DNA of 64,000 nt from DAOUAT01 sp964551735 (GTDB taxonomy: Bacteria; Chloroflexota; Anaerolineae; CG2-30-64-16): the NCBI GenBank assembly GCA_964551735.1, contig CAZKEF010000019.1, forward strand, positions 1 to 64,000, written 5' to 3'. Positions 17,280 to 25,823 of the stretch are shown here, one piece after another (positions within the stretch are counted from its first letter, which is position 1; each line of letters begins with the position of its first letter). The notes under the pieces are model-generated. The model was not told where the DNA came from. It ran no database searches and saw only the letters and a list, made by a program, of their open reading frames with translations. A program made the translations under genes and the position numbers.

Positions 17280-17675
17280 ATGAAATCGCTAAGTCCGGCT
17301 GATCTCCAACACTTCAATGACACGGCATTGCTCACCTATGCTATGCAACCAGTGCTGGGCTACTGCTACGGAGCCGCGCCGACCGGTTATGTCGGTGGAT
17401 GTCTCCGAGTAGCAGGCCCGAACTTCTGGTATTTCATCAGCGGAAGTGAAAGTCTATATACCGATATCATTGAGATCGTCACCCAAAAGATGAAGACTTG
17501 TCGAGACGCCTTGGCCGATCGGGAAGCCTGCGCCAACAACCGACTGCTGAGACAATTCATCGCCAGATATTGTAATGAACGCGGCGCTTACGACTGGGCC
17601 AGATTTGTCGCACGAATCGGTTGCGACTTTGACATACCAGCATTTGTGCCGACTGCTCAAGCAAACCCATCTTGA
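17280..17675 (+). CDS. Small protein of unknown function upstream of glutamate dehydrogenase
   Basis: 131 residues with no family I recognise, no signal peptide and no membrane helix. It has several cysteines (Cys at about 29, 41, 79, 87, 102 and 119) and an aromatic-rich middle (GPNFWYFISGSESLYTD). The start is fixed by a perfect extended -10 box just 7 bases upstream, so translation is probably leaderless. The gene is visibly less GC-rich than its neighbours, which may mean recent acquisition. Its 3' end reaches into the SD of the gdhA-like gene 14 bp downstream, so both are likely on one mRNA. Function unknown. Confidence 0.65.
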   Translation: MKSLSPADLQHFNDTALLTYAMQPVLGYCYGAAPTGYVGGCLRVAGPNFWYFISGSESLYTDIIEIVTQKMKTCRDALADREACANNRLLRQFIARYCNERGAYDWARFVARIGCDFDIPAFVPTAQANPS

Positions 17676-17689
17676 CAAAGGAGGTCCCC

Positions 17690-18955
17690 ATGGCAACGCA
17701 GCCAAGCCTGTATCAAAACGTCACCGCCCAGTTCAACAGGGCCGCCGAACTGATGGGGCTGGATCCGGACGTGCGCACGATCTTGGGCAAGTCCATGAAC
17801 GAAATCAGCGTCGCGTTCCCTGTGAAGATGGACGCCGGTCATGTCGAGGTCTTCACCGGCTACCGGGTGCAGCACAACAACGCGCTGGGCCCTTTCAAAG
17901 GCGGCCTGCGCTACAGCCCACTGGTGAACATTGACGAGGTCCGCGCGCTGGCCGCGTGGATGACCTGGAAGACCGCCATCGCGGACATTCCCATGGGCGG
18001 TGCGAAAGGCGGCATCCAGCTTGACCCGCGGCGATGCTCCAAGACGGAGCTGGAGCACATCACCCGCCGCTTCACCTTCGCGCTGGGCAGCAACATCGGG
18101 CCGGACTACGACATTCCGGCGCCCGACGTCAACACCAACGCGCAGATCATGGCGTGGATCCTCGACACCTACGTCTCCACCGTGCCGCCGGCCGAGCGCC
18201 AACGCAGCTTCCACGTGGTCACCGGCAAGCCCATCGAACTGGGCGGCAGCGTGGGCCGGGACAAAGCCACCGGCCAGGGCGTGGTGTACATCATCGAGGC
18301 ATGGGCCCGGGACAACGACCTCGACCTGGGCCAGGCCACCTACTTCGTGCAGGGGTTCGGCAACGTCGGCTCGTGGACGGGCCGCCTGTTGCAGCCGAAA
18401 GGCGCCAGGCTCCTGGCAGTCGAGGATCACACCGGCGCCATCGCTCATCCCGCCGGCATTGACGCCGCCGACCTGGCGCGCTATGTCGCCGCGCAAGGCG
18501 GCGTGGCCGGCTATCCCCAGGCGCAGCCCATTGACCACACCGCGTTTATGAGCACGCGGGCCGATTTCTTCGTGCCCGCGGCGCTGGAAAGCCAGATCAC
18601 CGCAGAGACTGCGCCGCTGCTGGATGTGCGGGTGATCTTCGAAGCAGCTAACGGACCCACCGACCTGGATGGTGACCGCATCCTGGCCGAGAAGGGCATC
18701 CCGGTGCTCCCGGACATCCTGTGCAACTCCGGCGGCGTCATCGTCAGCTACTTCGAGTGGCTGCAGAACAAGCGCAGTGAGTCGTGGGAGTTGGATGAGG
18801 TGGACGCCAAGCTCCACAAACGGATGACGCACGCGTATGCGCGAGTGCGCAGCGCCGCGGAGGAGTTCGGTCAGATTGACTGGCGCACTGCGGCCTACAT
18901 CGTCGCGCTGCGCCGGCTGGAGAAGATTTACAAGGAGCGCGGGATCTTCCCATAA
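17690..18955 (+). CDS. gdhA: Glutamate dehydrogenase (Glu/Leu/Phe/Val dehydrogenase family)
   Basis: 421 residues from the ATG at 17690, which has aaaggaggt at ideal distance; the frame opening at 17672 lies ahead of the SD. The substrate-binding GPFKGGLRYSP, the catalytic-lysine motif PMGGAKGGI (Lys at about 106) and the dinucleotide-binding VQGFGNVGSW are all clear, and the length is that of the hexameric small GDHs. The enzyme interconverts glutamate and 2-oxoglutarate plus ammonium with NAD(P)H. Leucine or phenylalanine specificity is possible within the family, but the length and motifs favour glutamate. It is co-transcribed with the small gene upstream. Confidence 0.92.
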   Translation: MATQPSLYQNVTAQFNRAAELMGLDPDVRTILGKSMNEISVAFPVKMDAGHVEVFTGYRVQHNNALGPFKGGLRYSPLVNIDEVRALAAWMTWKTAIADIPMGGAKGGIQLDPRRCSKTELEHITRRFTFALGSNIGPDYDIPAPDVNTNAQIMAWILDTYVSTVPPAERQRSFHVVTGKPIELGGSVGRDKATGQGVVYIIEAWARDNDLDLGQATYFVQGFGNVGSWTGRLLQPKGARLLAVEDHTGAIAHPAGIDAADLARYVAAQGGVAGYPQAQPIDHTAFMSTRADFFVPAALESQITAETAPLLDVRVIFEAANGPTDLDGDRILAEKGIPVLPDILCNSGGVIVSYFEWLQNKRSESWELDEVDAKLHKRMTHAYARVRSAAEEFGQIDWRTAAYIVALRRLEKIYKERGIFP

Positions 18956-18993
18956 GCTGGCGGGAACCGGATACCCAGATCGAGGAACCCATC

Positions 18994-20391
18994 TTGACCT
19001 TCAAATCCAGCGCACGCACCCCCGGCGGCCGGGCCGCGCTGATCGCCATCGCGACCATCCTGGCTGCCGGCGTTCTATTCCTGACCTGGGGTTCGCTGCG
19101 CTACGGCGGGCCAGAGGGCCTGTGGCGCCGGGTTGACGCGGAGATCGCGTCGCGCCTGCCGCGGCCGGCTGCCTACGTGCCAACGCCGCTGCCGGTCGTG
19201 ACCGCGCCGGCGTCCGTCGGCCCAACGACCCCGACCAAGTCAACCAGCCCCCCTACCAACGCACCGACCACTACGCGGCAGCCGCGCACAGAGGCGCCGT
19301 CCGTTGCGCCAACGCTCACCCCCAGCATGACCGCACCCCCCGTGCAAACGCCTGTCGCCGGTGCAACCGCGCCCCCTGTACCGATGCTTGCTGCGACCAG
19401 CCTCCCCCTCCGCACCAGTACACCATACGCAGTAAGCAGTACGCTCCGCCTCTCCGGCCTGACCCACGCCTGGCAGACCTGGAACAACTGCGGCCCGGCC
19501 ACCCTCGCCATGCACCTGAGCTACTTCGGGCTGACGATTGACCAGGGCACGGTCGGCGCGGCGCTGCGGCCGTTCCGGGACGACAAGAACGTGAGTCCGG
19601 AGGAGCTGGCGGCCTATGCGCGGGGGCAGGGGTTGGCCGCGACCGCGCGCGTCAACGGCGACGCCGAGCGGTTACGTCAACTGCTGGGGGCCGGCGTGCC
19701 GGTGCTGATCGAGACCTGGTACGAGCCGAAGCCGAACGATGGCATGGGCCACTACCGGCTGCTGGTGGGCTACGACGACGCCGCGGCCGAGTGGATCGCC
19801 TACGACTCCTACGACTCGCGCGGTGTCGTCAAGGGCCAGCCCTACGACGGCATCCGCCTGCCCTATGCTGAGATCGAGACGCTGTGGGCGGTGTTCAACC
19901 GCGCTTACGTGGTCGTCTACGATCCGGAGCGCGCCGCTGCGGTCGAAGCGATCCTCGGCCCCGACCTGGACGACGCCCGCATGTGGGAGCGCAGCCTGGC
20001 CCGCGCGGAGGCCGCAGTCGCCGCGAACGAGGCCGATCCCTACGCCTGGTTCAACCTGGGCAGCAGCCTGGCCGCGCTGGGCGAGTATGGCCCGGCCGCG
20101 GACGCCTTCGACCGGGCGCGGCGCATCGGCCTGCCGTGGCGCATGCTGTGGTACCAGTTCCAGCCCTTCCGCGCCTACCTGGAGGTGGGCCGCTACGACG
20201 AGGTCATCGCCCTGGCCGACGCCACCCTGCGCAGCGCAAAGGACACCATCGAGGAGGTCTACTATTGGAAGGGGATGGCGCAGGCCGCGGCCGGCGATCC
20301 CGCCAGCGCACGCGCCTCGTGGCAGCACGCGTTGGAACTGAACCCGAATCACGGAGAGGCCAGGGCCGCGTTGGAGGATATGCAAGAGTAA
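18994..20391 (+). CDS. Membrane-anchored C39-like cysteine peptidase domain with TPR repeats
   Basis: 465 residues, starting at a TTG with gaggaa upstream. An N-terminal membrane segment (LIAIATILAAGVLFLTWGSL) is followed by a long Pro/Thr-rich linker (about 55-145), so the rest is outside the membrane. The peptidase-like domain has the catalytic Cys in NNCGPAT (Cys166) and His in GHYRLLVGYDD (His253), as in the C39_2/papain-like family. A C-terminal region of at least three TPR-type helices (NLGSSLAALGEYGPAADAFDRA and similar) ends the protein. It may process or bind peptides at the cell surface. Members of this family are common but seldom characterised, so the substrate is unknown. It follows the dehydrogenase gene by 38 bp. 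Confidence 0.8.
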   Translation: MTFKSSARTPGGRAALIAIATILAAGVLFLTWGSLRYGGPEGLWRRVDAEIASRLPRPAAYVPTPLPVVTAPASVGPTTPTKSTSPPTNAPTTTRQPRTEAPSVAPTLTPSMTAPPVQTPVAGATAPPVPMLAATSLPLRTSTPYAVSSTLRLSGLTHAWQTWNNCGPATLAMHLSYFGLTIDQGTVGAALRPFRDDKNVSPEELAAYARGQGLAATARVNGDAERLRQLLGAGVPVLIETWYEPKPNDGMGHYRLLVGYDDAAAEWIAYDSYDSRGVVKGQPYDGIRLPYAEIETLWAVFNRAYVVVYDPERAAAVEAILGPDLDDARMWERSLARAEAAVAANEADPYAWFNLGSSLAALGEYGPAADAFDRARRIGLPWRMLWYQFQPFRAYLEVGRYDEVIALADATLRSAKDTIEEVYYWKGMAQAAAGDPASARASWQHALELNPNHGEARAALEDMQE

Positions 20392-20451
20392 GAGAGGCCC
20401 ACCCAGCTCAGTCTCTTATGTGATGCCTGCTGCCAGGAGGCCACAACCGGA

Positions 20452-20534
20452 ACGCGGACAACGCGGATATCGCGGACGACGCGGAAGCCCCAGGATTATG
20501 TCCGCGTTGTCCGCGTCGTCAGCGTTGTCCGCGT
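20452..20534. repeat. Facing arrays of 9-bp repeats forming a long hairpin
   Basis: Four 9-bp units of the type aacgcggac (20452-20485) face four units of the type tccgcgttg (20501-20534) across a 15-base loop. The arms pair at 29 of 34 positions. It fills most of the 200-bp gap between the peptidase gene and murJ copy 2. It may end the upstream transcript, or be a dispersed palindromic element. Confidence 0.8.
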
Positions 20535-20591
20535 CCCAGTTTTGGATGAGCGTGCTCCGCGCACGGGCTGTAGTATTGGAACCCTTGCACC

Positions 20592-22133
20592 ATGTCAGAT
20601 ATCAACACTCGTCGCCGCCACATCGCCCGCAACGTGCTCGTCGTTGCGGGCTGCTTCGGGCTGGCCGCGGCCGCGGGGCTCTTCCGCAACATGGTCATCG
20701 GCCGGACCTTTGGCATCGGGGCCGAGCTGGACGCGTACTACGCCGCGTTCAAGCTGCCCGACCTGCTGTTCACGGTCGTCGCGGGCGGCGCGCTGGCGAC
20801 CGCGTTCATCCCGATCTTCGCCGAGTTCGCCGCAGCCGATGATCGCGCCGGCGCGTGGCGGCTGGCCAGTGCGGTGCTCAACTGGGTGGGGCTGATCGTG
20901 GCGGCCGCGGCGCTGATCGCGGGGCTGGCCGCGCCGTGGCTGGTGCGAACGCTCATCGCACCCGGTTTCGCGCCCGCGCAGCAGGCCGAGACCGCCGCGG
21001 TGATGCGCATCGTGCTGGTATCCACCCTGATCTTTGGGGCCAGCGCGGTGCTGGGCAGCGCCCTAAACGGCTTTAAGCACTTCCTGCTGCCCGCACTGGC
21101 CCCTGCCGTTTACCCATTGGGGGTGGCCGCGGGCGCGCTGTGGCTGGCGCCGGCTTGGGGCACGCGGGGGTTGGCTTGGGGCGCGGTGGCCGGCGCAGCG
21201 CTGCACCTGGCGATCAAGATCCCCGGCCTGCTCCGCTACGGCTCACGCTGGTCACCCGTGCTGCGCGCGGGGAACGGCGCGGTGCGCCGGGTCGCCCTGC
21301 TGATGGGGCCGCGCGTGCTCGACCTGGGCGTGTTCCACCTGACCCTGCTGGCGACCACCAACCTGGCCTCGCGGCTGAGTGCGGGCAGCGTCAGCGCGCT
21401 GGAATGGGGCTGGGACGCCATGCAGTTGCCGGAAACGATCATCGGCACCGCATTCGGGCTGGTTGCGTTCCCCACCCTGGCCGAGCTGGCCGCGCGCAGC
21501 GACCACGACGGCCTGCGCCGGACGCTGGGCGAGTCGCTGCGCACGGTGCTGGCGCTAACCGTGCCCGCCGCGGCCGGGCTGATCCTGCTGGGCCGGCCGC
21601 TGCTGGCGCTGCTCTACCAACGCGGCGCGTTCGACGCGGCCGCGACCGAGGCGGTGTACGTGGCGTTGCGCTTCTACGCGCTGGGGCTGGCCGGCCACGC
21701 GTGCCTGGAGCTGGTCGCACGCGCCTTCTTCGCCCTGAAAGACACGGTGACGCCGCTGCTGCTGGCCGCGGCCTCGGCCGCCTTGAACATCGTGCTAGCC
21801 CTGACGCTGATGGGCCCATTGGGCCACGGCGGGCTGGCGCTGGCCAACTCGGTCGCAATCACGCTGGAGGTGCTGGCGCTGCTCTGGCTCCTACGCCGGC
21901 GGCTGAGCGGCGTGGAGGGGCGGGAGACGCTGGCCGCGCTGGCGCGCATCCTCGGAGCATCGCTGGTGATGAGCGCGGCCGTGCTGGCCGCGCTGGCCCT
22001 GGCAGGCGGAGGCGCTTTGACCCAGGTCGCCATCGCCGCGCCGGTTGGCGCGATCGTCTACCTGGCGGCCGCGCGGCTCCTCGGCGTGCGGCAGATCGGA
22101 CGGTTCGTGGCTGCTGTTTTGGGGCGCGGATGA
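20592..22133 (+). CDS. murJ: Lipid II flippase MurJ (MviN family), copy 2
   Basis: 513 residues with about 14 membrane segments and the family N-terminus (VLVVAGCFGLAAAAGLFRNMVIGRTFG, then YYAAFKLPDLLFTVVAGGALATAFIPIF). The GGALATAFIPIF pattern is the MurJ/MviN signature. It should flip lipid-linked peptidoglycan precursors or another polyprenyl-linked saccharide. No good SD precedes the ATG; a TAGTAT at 20571 would give a very short leader. Unlike copy 1 at 9392 it has no glycan genes next to it, which makes it the likelier lipid II flippase, though that is only an inference from context. Confidence 0.9.
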   Translation: MSDINTRRRHIARNVLVVAGCFGLAAAAGLFRNMVIGRTFGIGAELDAYYAAFKLPDLLFTVVAGGALATAFIPIFAEFAAADDRAGAWRLASAVLNWVGLIVAAAALIAGLAAPWLVRTLIAPGFAPAQQAETAAVMRIVLVSTLIFGASAVLGSALNGFKHFLLPALAPAVYPLGVAAGALWLAPAWGTRGLAWGAVAGAALHLAIKIPGLLRYGSRWSPVLRAGNGAVRRVALLMGPRVLDLGVFHLTLLATTNLASRLSAGSVSALEWGWDAMQLPETIIGTAFGLVAFPTLAELAARSDHDGLRRTLGESLRTVLALTVPAAAGLILLGRPLLALLYQRGAFDAAATEAVYVALRFYALGLAGHACLELVARAFFALKDTVTPLLLAAASAALNIVLALTLMGPLGHGGLALANSVAITLEVLALLWLLRRRLSGVEGRETLAALARILGASLVMSAAVLAALALAGGGALTQVAIAAPVGAIVYLAAARLLGVRQIGRFVAAVLGRG

Positions 22134-22154
22134 AGATCACTTTCTCGTCATAAG

Positions 22155-22183
22155 TTGATTTCGGGCCATGATCGCGCTATACT
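22155..22183 (+). promoter_or_regulatory. Promoter of the XPB helicase operon
   Basis: TTGATT (22155-22160) and TATACT (22178-22183) are 17 bp apart. The predicted leader of about 45 bases is AT-rich and includes a short gttgt/acaac inverted repeat. Confidence 0.8.
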
Positions 22184-22235
22184 TATGCGTTGTTCAAACA
22201 CAACATATCACCTTTTGCGAAGTTGATCGAGTACT

Positions 22236-24020
22236 ATGCCCATGAACCCGCTCAACCCGCTGGTCGTGCAGAGCGACCGGTCGGTGTTGCTCGAAGTAGA
22301 TAACCCGCAATATGCCGAGGCGCGCGACGCGCTGGCGCGCTTCGCGGAGCTGGAAAAGAGCCCGGAGCACATCCACACCTACCGGCTGTCACCCCTGTCG
22401 CTGTGGAATGCGGCCGCCAGCGGCCTAAACGCCGACGGCATCCTGTCCGCGCTGGCCCGCTACAGCAAGTACGATGTCCCCGGCAACATCCAGGCCGACG
22501 TGCGCGACTATGTCAGCCGCTTCGGCCGGCTCAAGCTGCGCCGCGCGGCCGACGGCGGCCTGCTGCTATCCACCGACGACCCACTGCTGATGCTGGAAGT
22601 GAGCCGCCAGCGCAAGGTGCGCCAATTCATCCTGGAAGAGATTGACAGCCGCACGGTGCGGGTCAACCCGGCCATGCGCGGCCACATCAAGAAGGCGCTG
22701 GTGGACATCGGCTTCCCGGCCGAGGACCTGGCAGGCTACGTGACCGGCGCCGGGCTGCCCATCCGCCTGCGGCCGTTCATGCAGCGCGACGGCCAGCCGT
22801 TCGCCCTGCGCCATTACCAGAACGACGCGATTGATGTCTTTCACGCCGAGGGTTCGGCCCGCGGCGGCTCCGGCGTGATCGTGCTGCCGTGCGGCGCGGG
22901 CAAGACCATGGTCGGCATGGGCGCCATGGAGAAGCTGCAAACCAACACCCTGGTGCTGACCACCAACACCGTCGCGGTGCGCCAATGGATTGACGAGCTG
23001 CTGGACAAGACCAGCCTGGAACCGGCCGAGATCGGCGAGTACACCGGCCTCACCAAAGAGATCCGGCCCGTCACCATCACCACCTACCAGATCTTGACCT
23101 ACCACAAGCGCAAAAAACGGGCCGGCGAGGACGAAGACCTGTTCGACGATTTCGGGGACGGCCAGCCGGAGCCGCTCACCGTGGAGGACTTCCCGCACTT
23201 CCAGCTCTTCAACGAGCGCGACTGGGGCCTGATCATCTACGACGAGGTGCACCTGCTGCCCGCGCCCATGTTCCGCATGACCGCGGAGCTGCAGGGCCGC
23301 CGCCGCCTGGGGCTGACTGCCACCCTGGTGCGCGAGGACGGCAAGGAAGACCACGTCTTCGCGCTCATCGGCCCCAAGAAGTACGACGTGCCCTGGAAAG
23401 ACCTGGAGCGCCAGGGGTGGATCGCCACCGCGCACTGCCACGAGATCCGCCTGGACATGGCCCCGGAGCGCCGGCTGGAGTACGCGCTGGCCGACAGCAA
23501 GGCCCAGTTCGTCGTCGCGGCCACCGACCCGGCCAAGTTCCCCGTGGTCGAGCAGATCATGGCCAAGCACCCGGACGACCAGATCCTGGTGATCGGCACC
23601 TACCTGGAGCAACTGGAGCAGATGGCGAGCCGGCTGGACGCGCCGCTGCTGACCGGCAAGACGCCGGTGCGGGAGCGCCAGAAGCTCTACCAGCAGATCC
23701 GCGAGGGGGAGCTGCGCTGCCTGGTGGTCTCCAAGGTCGCCAACTTCGCCATTGACCTGCCCGATGTCAGCGTGGCCATCGAGATCAGCGGCACCTTCGG
23801 CTCGCGGCAGGAAGAGGCGCAGCGCCTGGGCCGGATCCTGCGCCCCAAAAAGGACGGCCGGCCCGCGCACTTCTATGCCCTGGTGATGCGCGACACCAAA
23901 GACCAGATGTTCGGCGCCAACCGCCAGATGTTCCTGACCGAGCAGGGCTACAAGTACGAGATCCTCTACCGGGACGACCTGCCGCACTACATGCCCGACG
24001 CCGACCGGGCGACGTGGTGA
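22236..24020 (+). CDS. XPB/Ssl2-type DNA helicase
   Basis: 594 residues, the size of bacterial and archaeal XPB. An N-terminal helicase-associated domain (about 1-190) is followed by an SF2 core: Walker A LPCGAGKT (217-224), DEVH box (336-339), and LTATLVRED at 360-368, which carries the RED motif (366-368) diagnostic of XPB. The second RecA domain ends with motif VI in QRLGRILRPK (about 529-538). XPB unwinds DNA 3' to 5' in nucleotide-excision repair; in bacteria its partners are poorly known. A strong promoter lies 53 bp upstream. Two large genes follow at 6 bp and with a 4-bp overlap, and both carry helicase-associated features, so a three-protein complex is likely. Confidence 0.95.
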   Translation: MPMNPLNPLVVQSDRSVLLEVDNPQYAEARDALARFAELEKSPEHIHTYRLSPLSLWNAAASGLNADGILSALARYSKYDVPGNIQADVRDYVSRFGRLKLRRAADGGLLLSTDDPLLMLEVSRQRKVRQFILEEIDSRTVRVNPAMRGHIKKALVDIGFPAEDLAGYVTGAGLPIRLRPFMQRDGQPFALRHYQNDAIDVFHAEGSARGGSGVIVLPCGAGKTMVGMGAMEKLQTNTLVLTTNTVAVRQWIDELLDKTSLEPAEIGEYTGLTKEIRPVTITTYQILTYHKRKKRAGEDEDLFDDFGDGQPEPLTVEDFPHFQLFNERDWGLIIYDEVHLLPAPMFRMTAELQGRRRLGLTATLVREDGKEDHVFALIGPKKYDVPWKDLERQGWIATAHCHEIRLDMAPERRLEYALADSKAQFVVAATDPAKFPVVEQIMAKHPDDQILVIGTYLEQLEQMASRLDAPLLTGKTPVRERQKLYQQIREGELRCLVVSKVANFAIDLPDVSVAIEISGTFGSRQEEAQRLGRILRPKKDGRPAHFYALVMRDTKDQMFGANRQMFLTEQGYKYEILYRDDLPHYMPDADRATW

Positions 24021-24026
24021 GCGCCC

Positions 24027-25823
24027 ATGCCTGGAACCTTTACCCCTGAAACGCGCCAACAACTGCTGGCCCAACTGCACCAGGCGCTGGAAGCACACAC
24101 CATCCAGACCTTGCGCGCGGCCGCCCGGCTGTGGGGCTGGCCGCTGCGCGGCATCGCCAAGGCGGACATCGTCGGCCAGATGGCCGGTTATCTGACCGAC
24201 CGGGCGCGCATGGCGGACGACATCATGACCTTGCCCGAGGAAGCGCGCGAGCTCCTGGGCTGGATCAACGCCCTGAACCCGGCCGGCGACCCGAAGAAGG
24301 TGCTGCAACAGGTGCTGGCGCTGACCAGCGACCGCCGCCAAACGCAAAAAGCCACCGGCGAGCTGATCGCCAACCTGCAGGAGCGGTGTCTGGTCTTCGT
24401 GGATGTCACCAATCGCTACATCGTGCCCGGCATTTTCCTGGAGTGGCTGGCGCCCCTGGCCGCGCCCGCGCTGCGCCACAGCGGCCCGCCGCTAACCGGC
24501 CTGCCTTTCAGCTTGGCAACCTTCAACCAACACGTTCAGCAGTTGCTGGTCAACATAGACCTCGACCGCCCCACGCTGGCGGTCAACACGGCAGGCCAGG
24601 CCGCGGCTTACTCGCCGATGGAACGGCTGAGCGGGCCCCTGGCCGCCCGGCCAGGGCTGCTCGGGCCGGAGACATTGGCGCGCTGGGATTACCGGACGCC
24701 CAATGAGCGCGACCTGGCCAGCTTCCTACTGGATCAGCTCCTCAATGCCGGGTTGTGCCTGACCGACCAGTCTGCGGGCAGCCCACGCCTGAAGCCGGTG
24801 CAGGCCGCAAGCAAAACATGGGAAACATTGCTGCCGCTTGACCGGCTCCTGCGCCTGCGGCAGACCTGGCTGACGGTTGACCCGCAACGAAACGTGGGCC
24901 TCCGCAGCACCTGGAATGAACTTGACCTGGCGCTACGCAGCGTCCGGTCGTTTACCTTGCGCTCGTCGTACTATTGGGGCGCGGCGGAGCCGTTGTACGC
25001 CAGCATCGCATTGCTGCGCGTCTGGCTGATGAAACTTGTGGGTAACCTGGCGATCGACGTGTGGTACAGCGTTGACCAGCTCTGCCGCCTGATCTACCAG
25101 ATCCGCCGGGACCTGTTCGCTTTGAGCTTGTCGCCCGGCACGTGGCGCTGGCACAGCGACAAAACGCCGCTGGATCCCAACCAGATGGACTACGAAACCT
25201 GGCAGGCGACCTACGGCCAGGTCATTGAGGCGTGGCTGTCCGGGCCGGCGAGCTGGCTGTTGCTGGTGCAGGTCGGCTACGAGAAGGGCCGGCCGATCGC
25301 CTTCCGCCTGCTAGACCAGATCCCGGCCGGCGACGCGCTCGCCCTGCCCGCCGATGCGATCAGGTTCCTATCCGAGACCGAGGCCGTGCTTCGCAACACC
25401 TGGCAGACGGGCGGGCTGCGGCAGCTCCTGCGCCGCATCGCGGTCGAAACCGCGCGCAGCCGCGAAGCCACGACTTACCGGTTGGACGTGGCCACGTTCC
25501 GCGACACACTGCAGGCCGGCGTCAAAGCCGACCAACTTGCGGCCGACTTCGCGGCAGCGGATTTCCCTTTGCCCCCGGCCACCCGGGCGCGCCTGCAAGC
25601 CTGGCAAGACCGGGCCGGCCGCCACCAGCTGTACGACCAGGTCGCGGTCATCGAATTCAGCGATGACATGGGGCCAGAGGAGGCCCGGGCCATCGCGGGG
25701 CTGGGCATCGGGCAGTTCTACCAGGCATCACCCCGCTGCCTGGTCGTGTTGAACCCCAACGCGGCGCCGGAGATCATCAACGAACTGCGCCGTCGCGGGT
25801 ACACGCCGCAGGTGACGCCATGA
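24027..25823 (+). CDS. XPB-operon protein 1, helicase-associated
   Basis: 598 residues, starting 6 bp after the XPB stop. No ATPase motif is visible. An N-terminal helical part (AAARLWGWPLRGIAKADIVGQMAGYL) looks like a winged-helix or SAP-type DNA-binding segment. The last about 60 residues (VAVIEFSDDMGPEEARAIAGLGIGQFY...LRRRGYTPQV) resemble the C-terminal part of bacterial helicase-associated (Helicase_C_3-like) proteins, as does the protein encoded next. It may serve as a scaffold or DNA-binding partner of XPB. It could be functionally equivalent to archaeal Bax1, but I see no sequence evidence of the Bax1 nuclease motif. The function is inferred only from the operon. Confidence 0.6.
   Translation: MPGTFTPETRQQLLAQLHQALEAHTIQTLRAAARLWGWPLRGIAKADIVGQMAGYLTDRARMADDIMTLPEEARELLGWINALNPAGDPKKVLQQVLALTSDRRQTQKATGELIANLQERCLVFVDVTNRYIVPGIFLEWLAPLAAPALRHSGPPLTGLPFSLATFNQHVQQLLVNIDLDRPTLAVNTAGQAAAYSPMERLSGPLAARPGLLGPETLARWDYRTPNERDLASFLLDQLLNAGLCLTDQSAGSPRLKPVQAASKTWETLLPLDRLLRLRQTWLTVDPQRNVGLRSTWNELDLALRSVRSFTLRSSYYWGAAEPLYASIALLRVWLMKLVGNLAIDVWYSVDQLCRLIYQIRRDLFALSLSPGTWRWHSDKTPLDPNQMDYETWQATYGQVIEAWLSGPASWLLLVQVGYEKGRPIAFRLLDQIPAGDALALPADAIRFLSETEAVLRNTWQTGGLRQLLRRIAVETARSREATTYRLDVATFRDTLQAGVKADQLAADFAAADFPLPPATRARLQAWQDRAGRHQLYDQVAVIEFSDDMGPEEARAIAGLGIGQFYQASPRCLVVLNPNAAPEIINELRRRGYTPQVTP

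Noticed and set aside
17657..18832. 391-residue open frame opposite glutamate dehydrogenase
   Set aside because: A shadow of a well-supported enzyme gene with an ideal SD.
22566..24479. 637-residue open frame on the minus strand across the XPB gene
   Set aside because: It lies opposite a clear helicase with intact motifs. Long antisense frames are expected at this GC content, and the product has only low-complexity His/Gln/Gly/Val runs.
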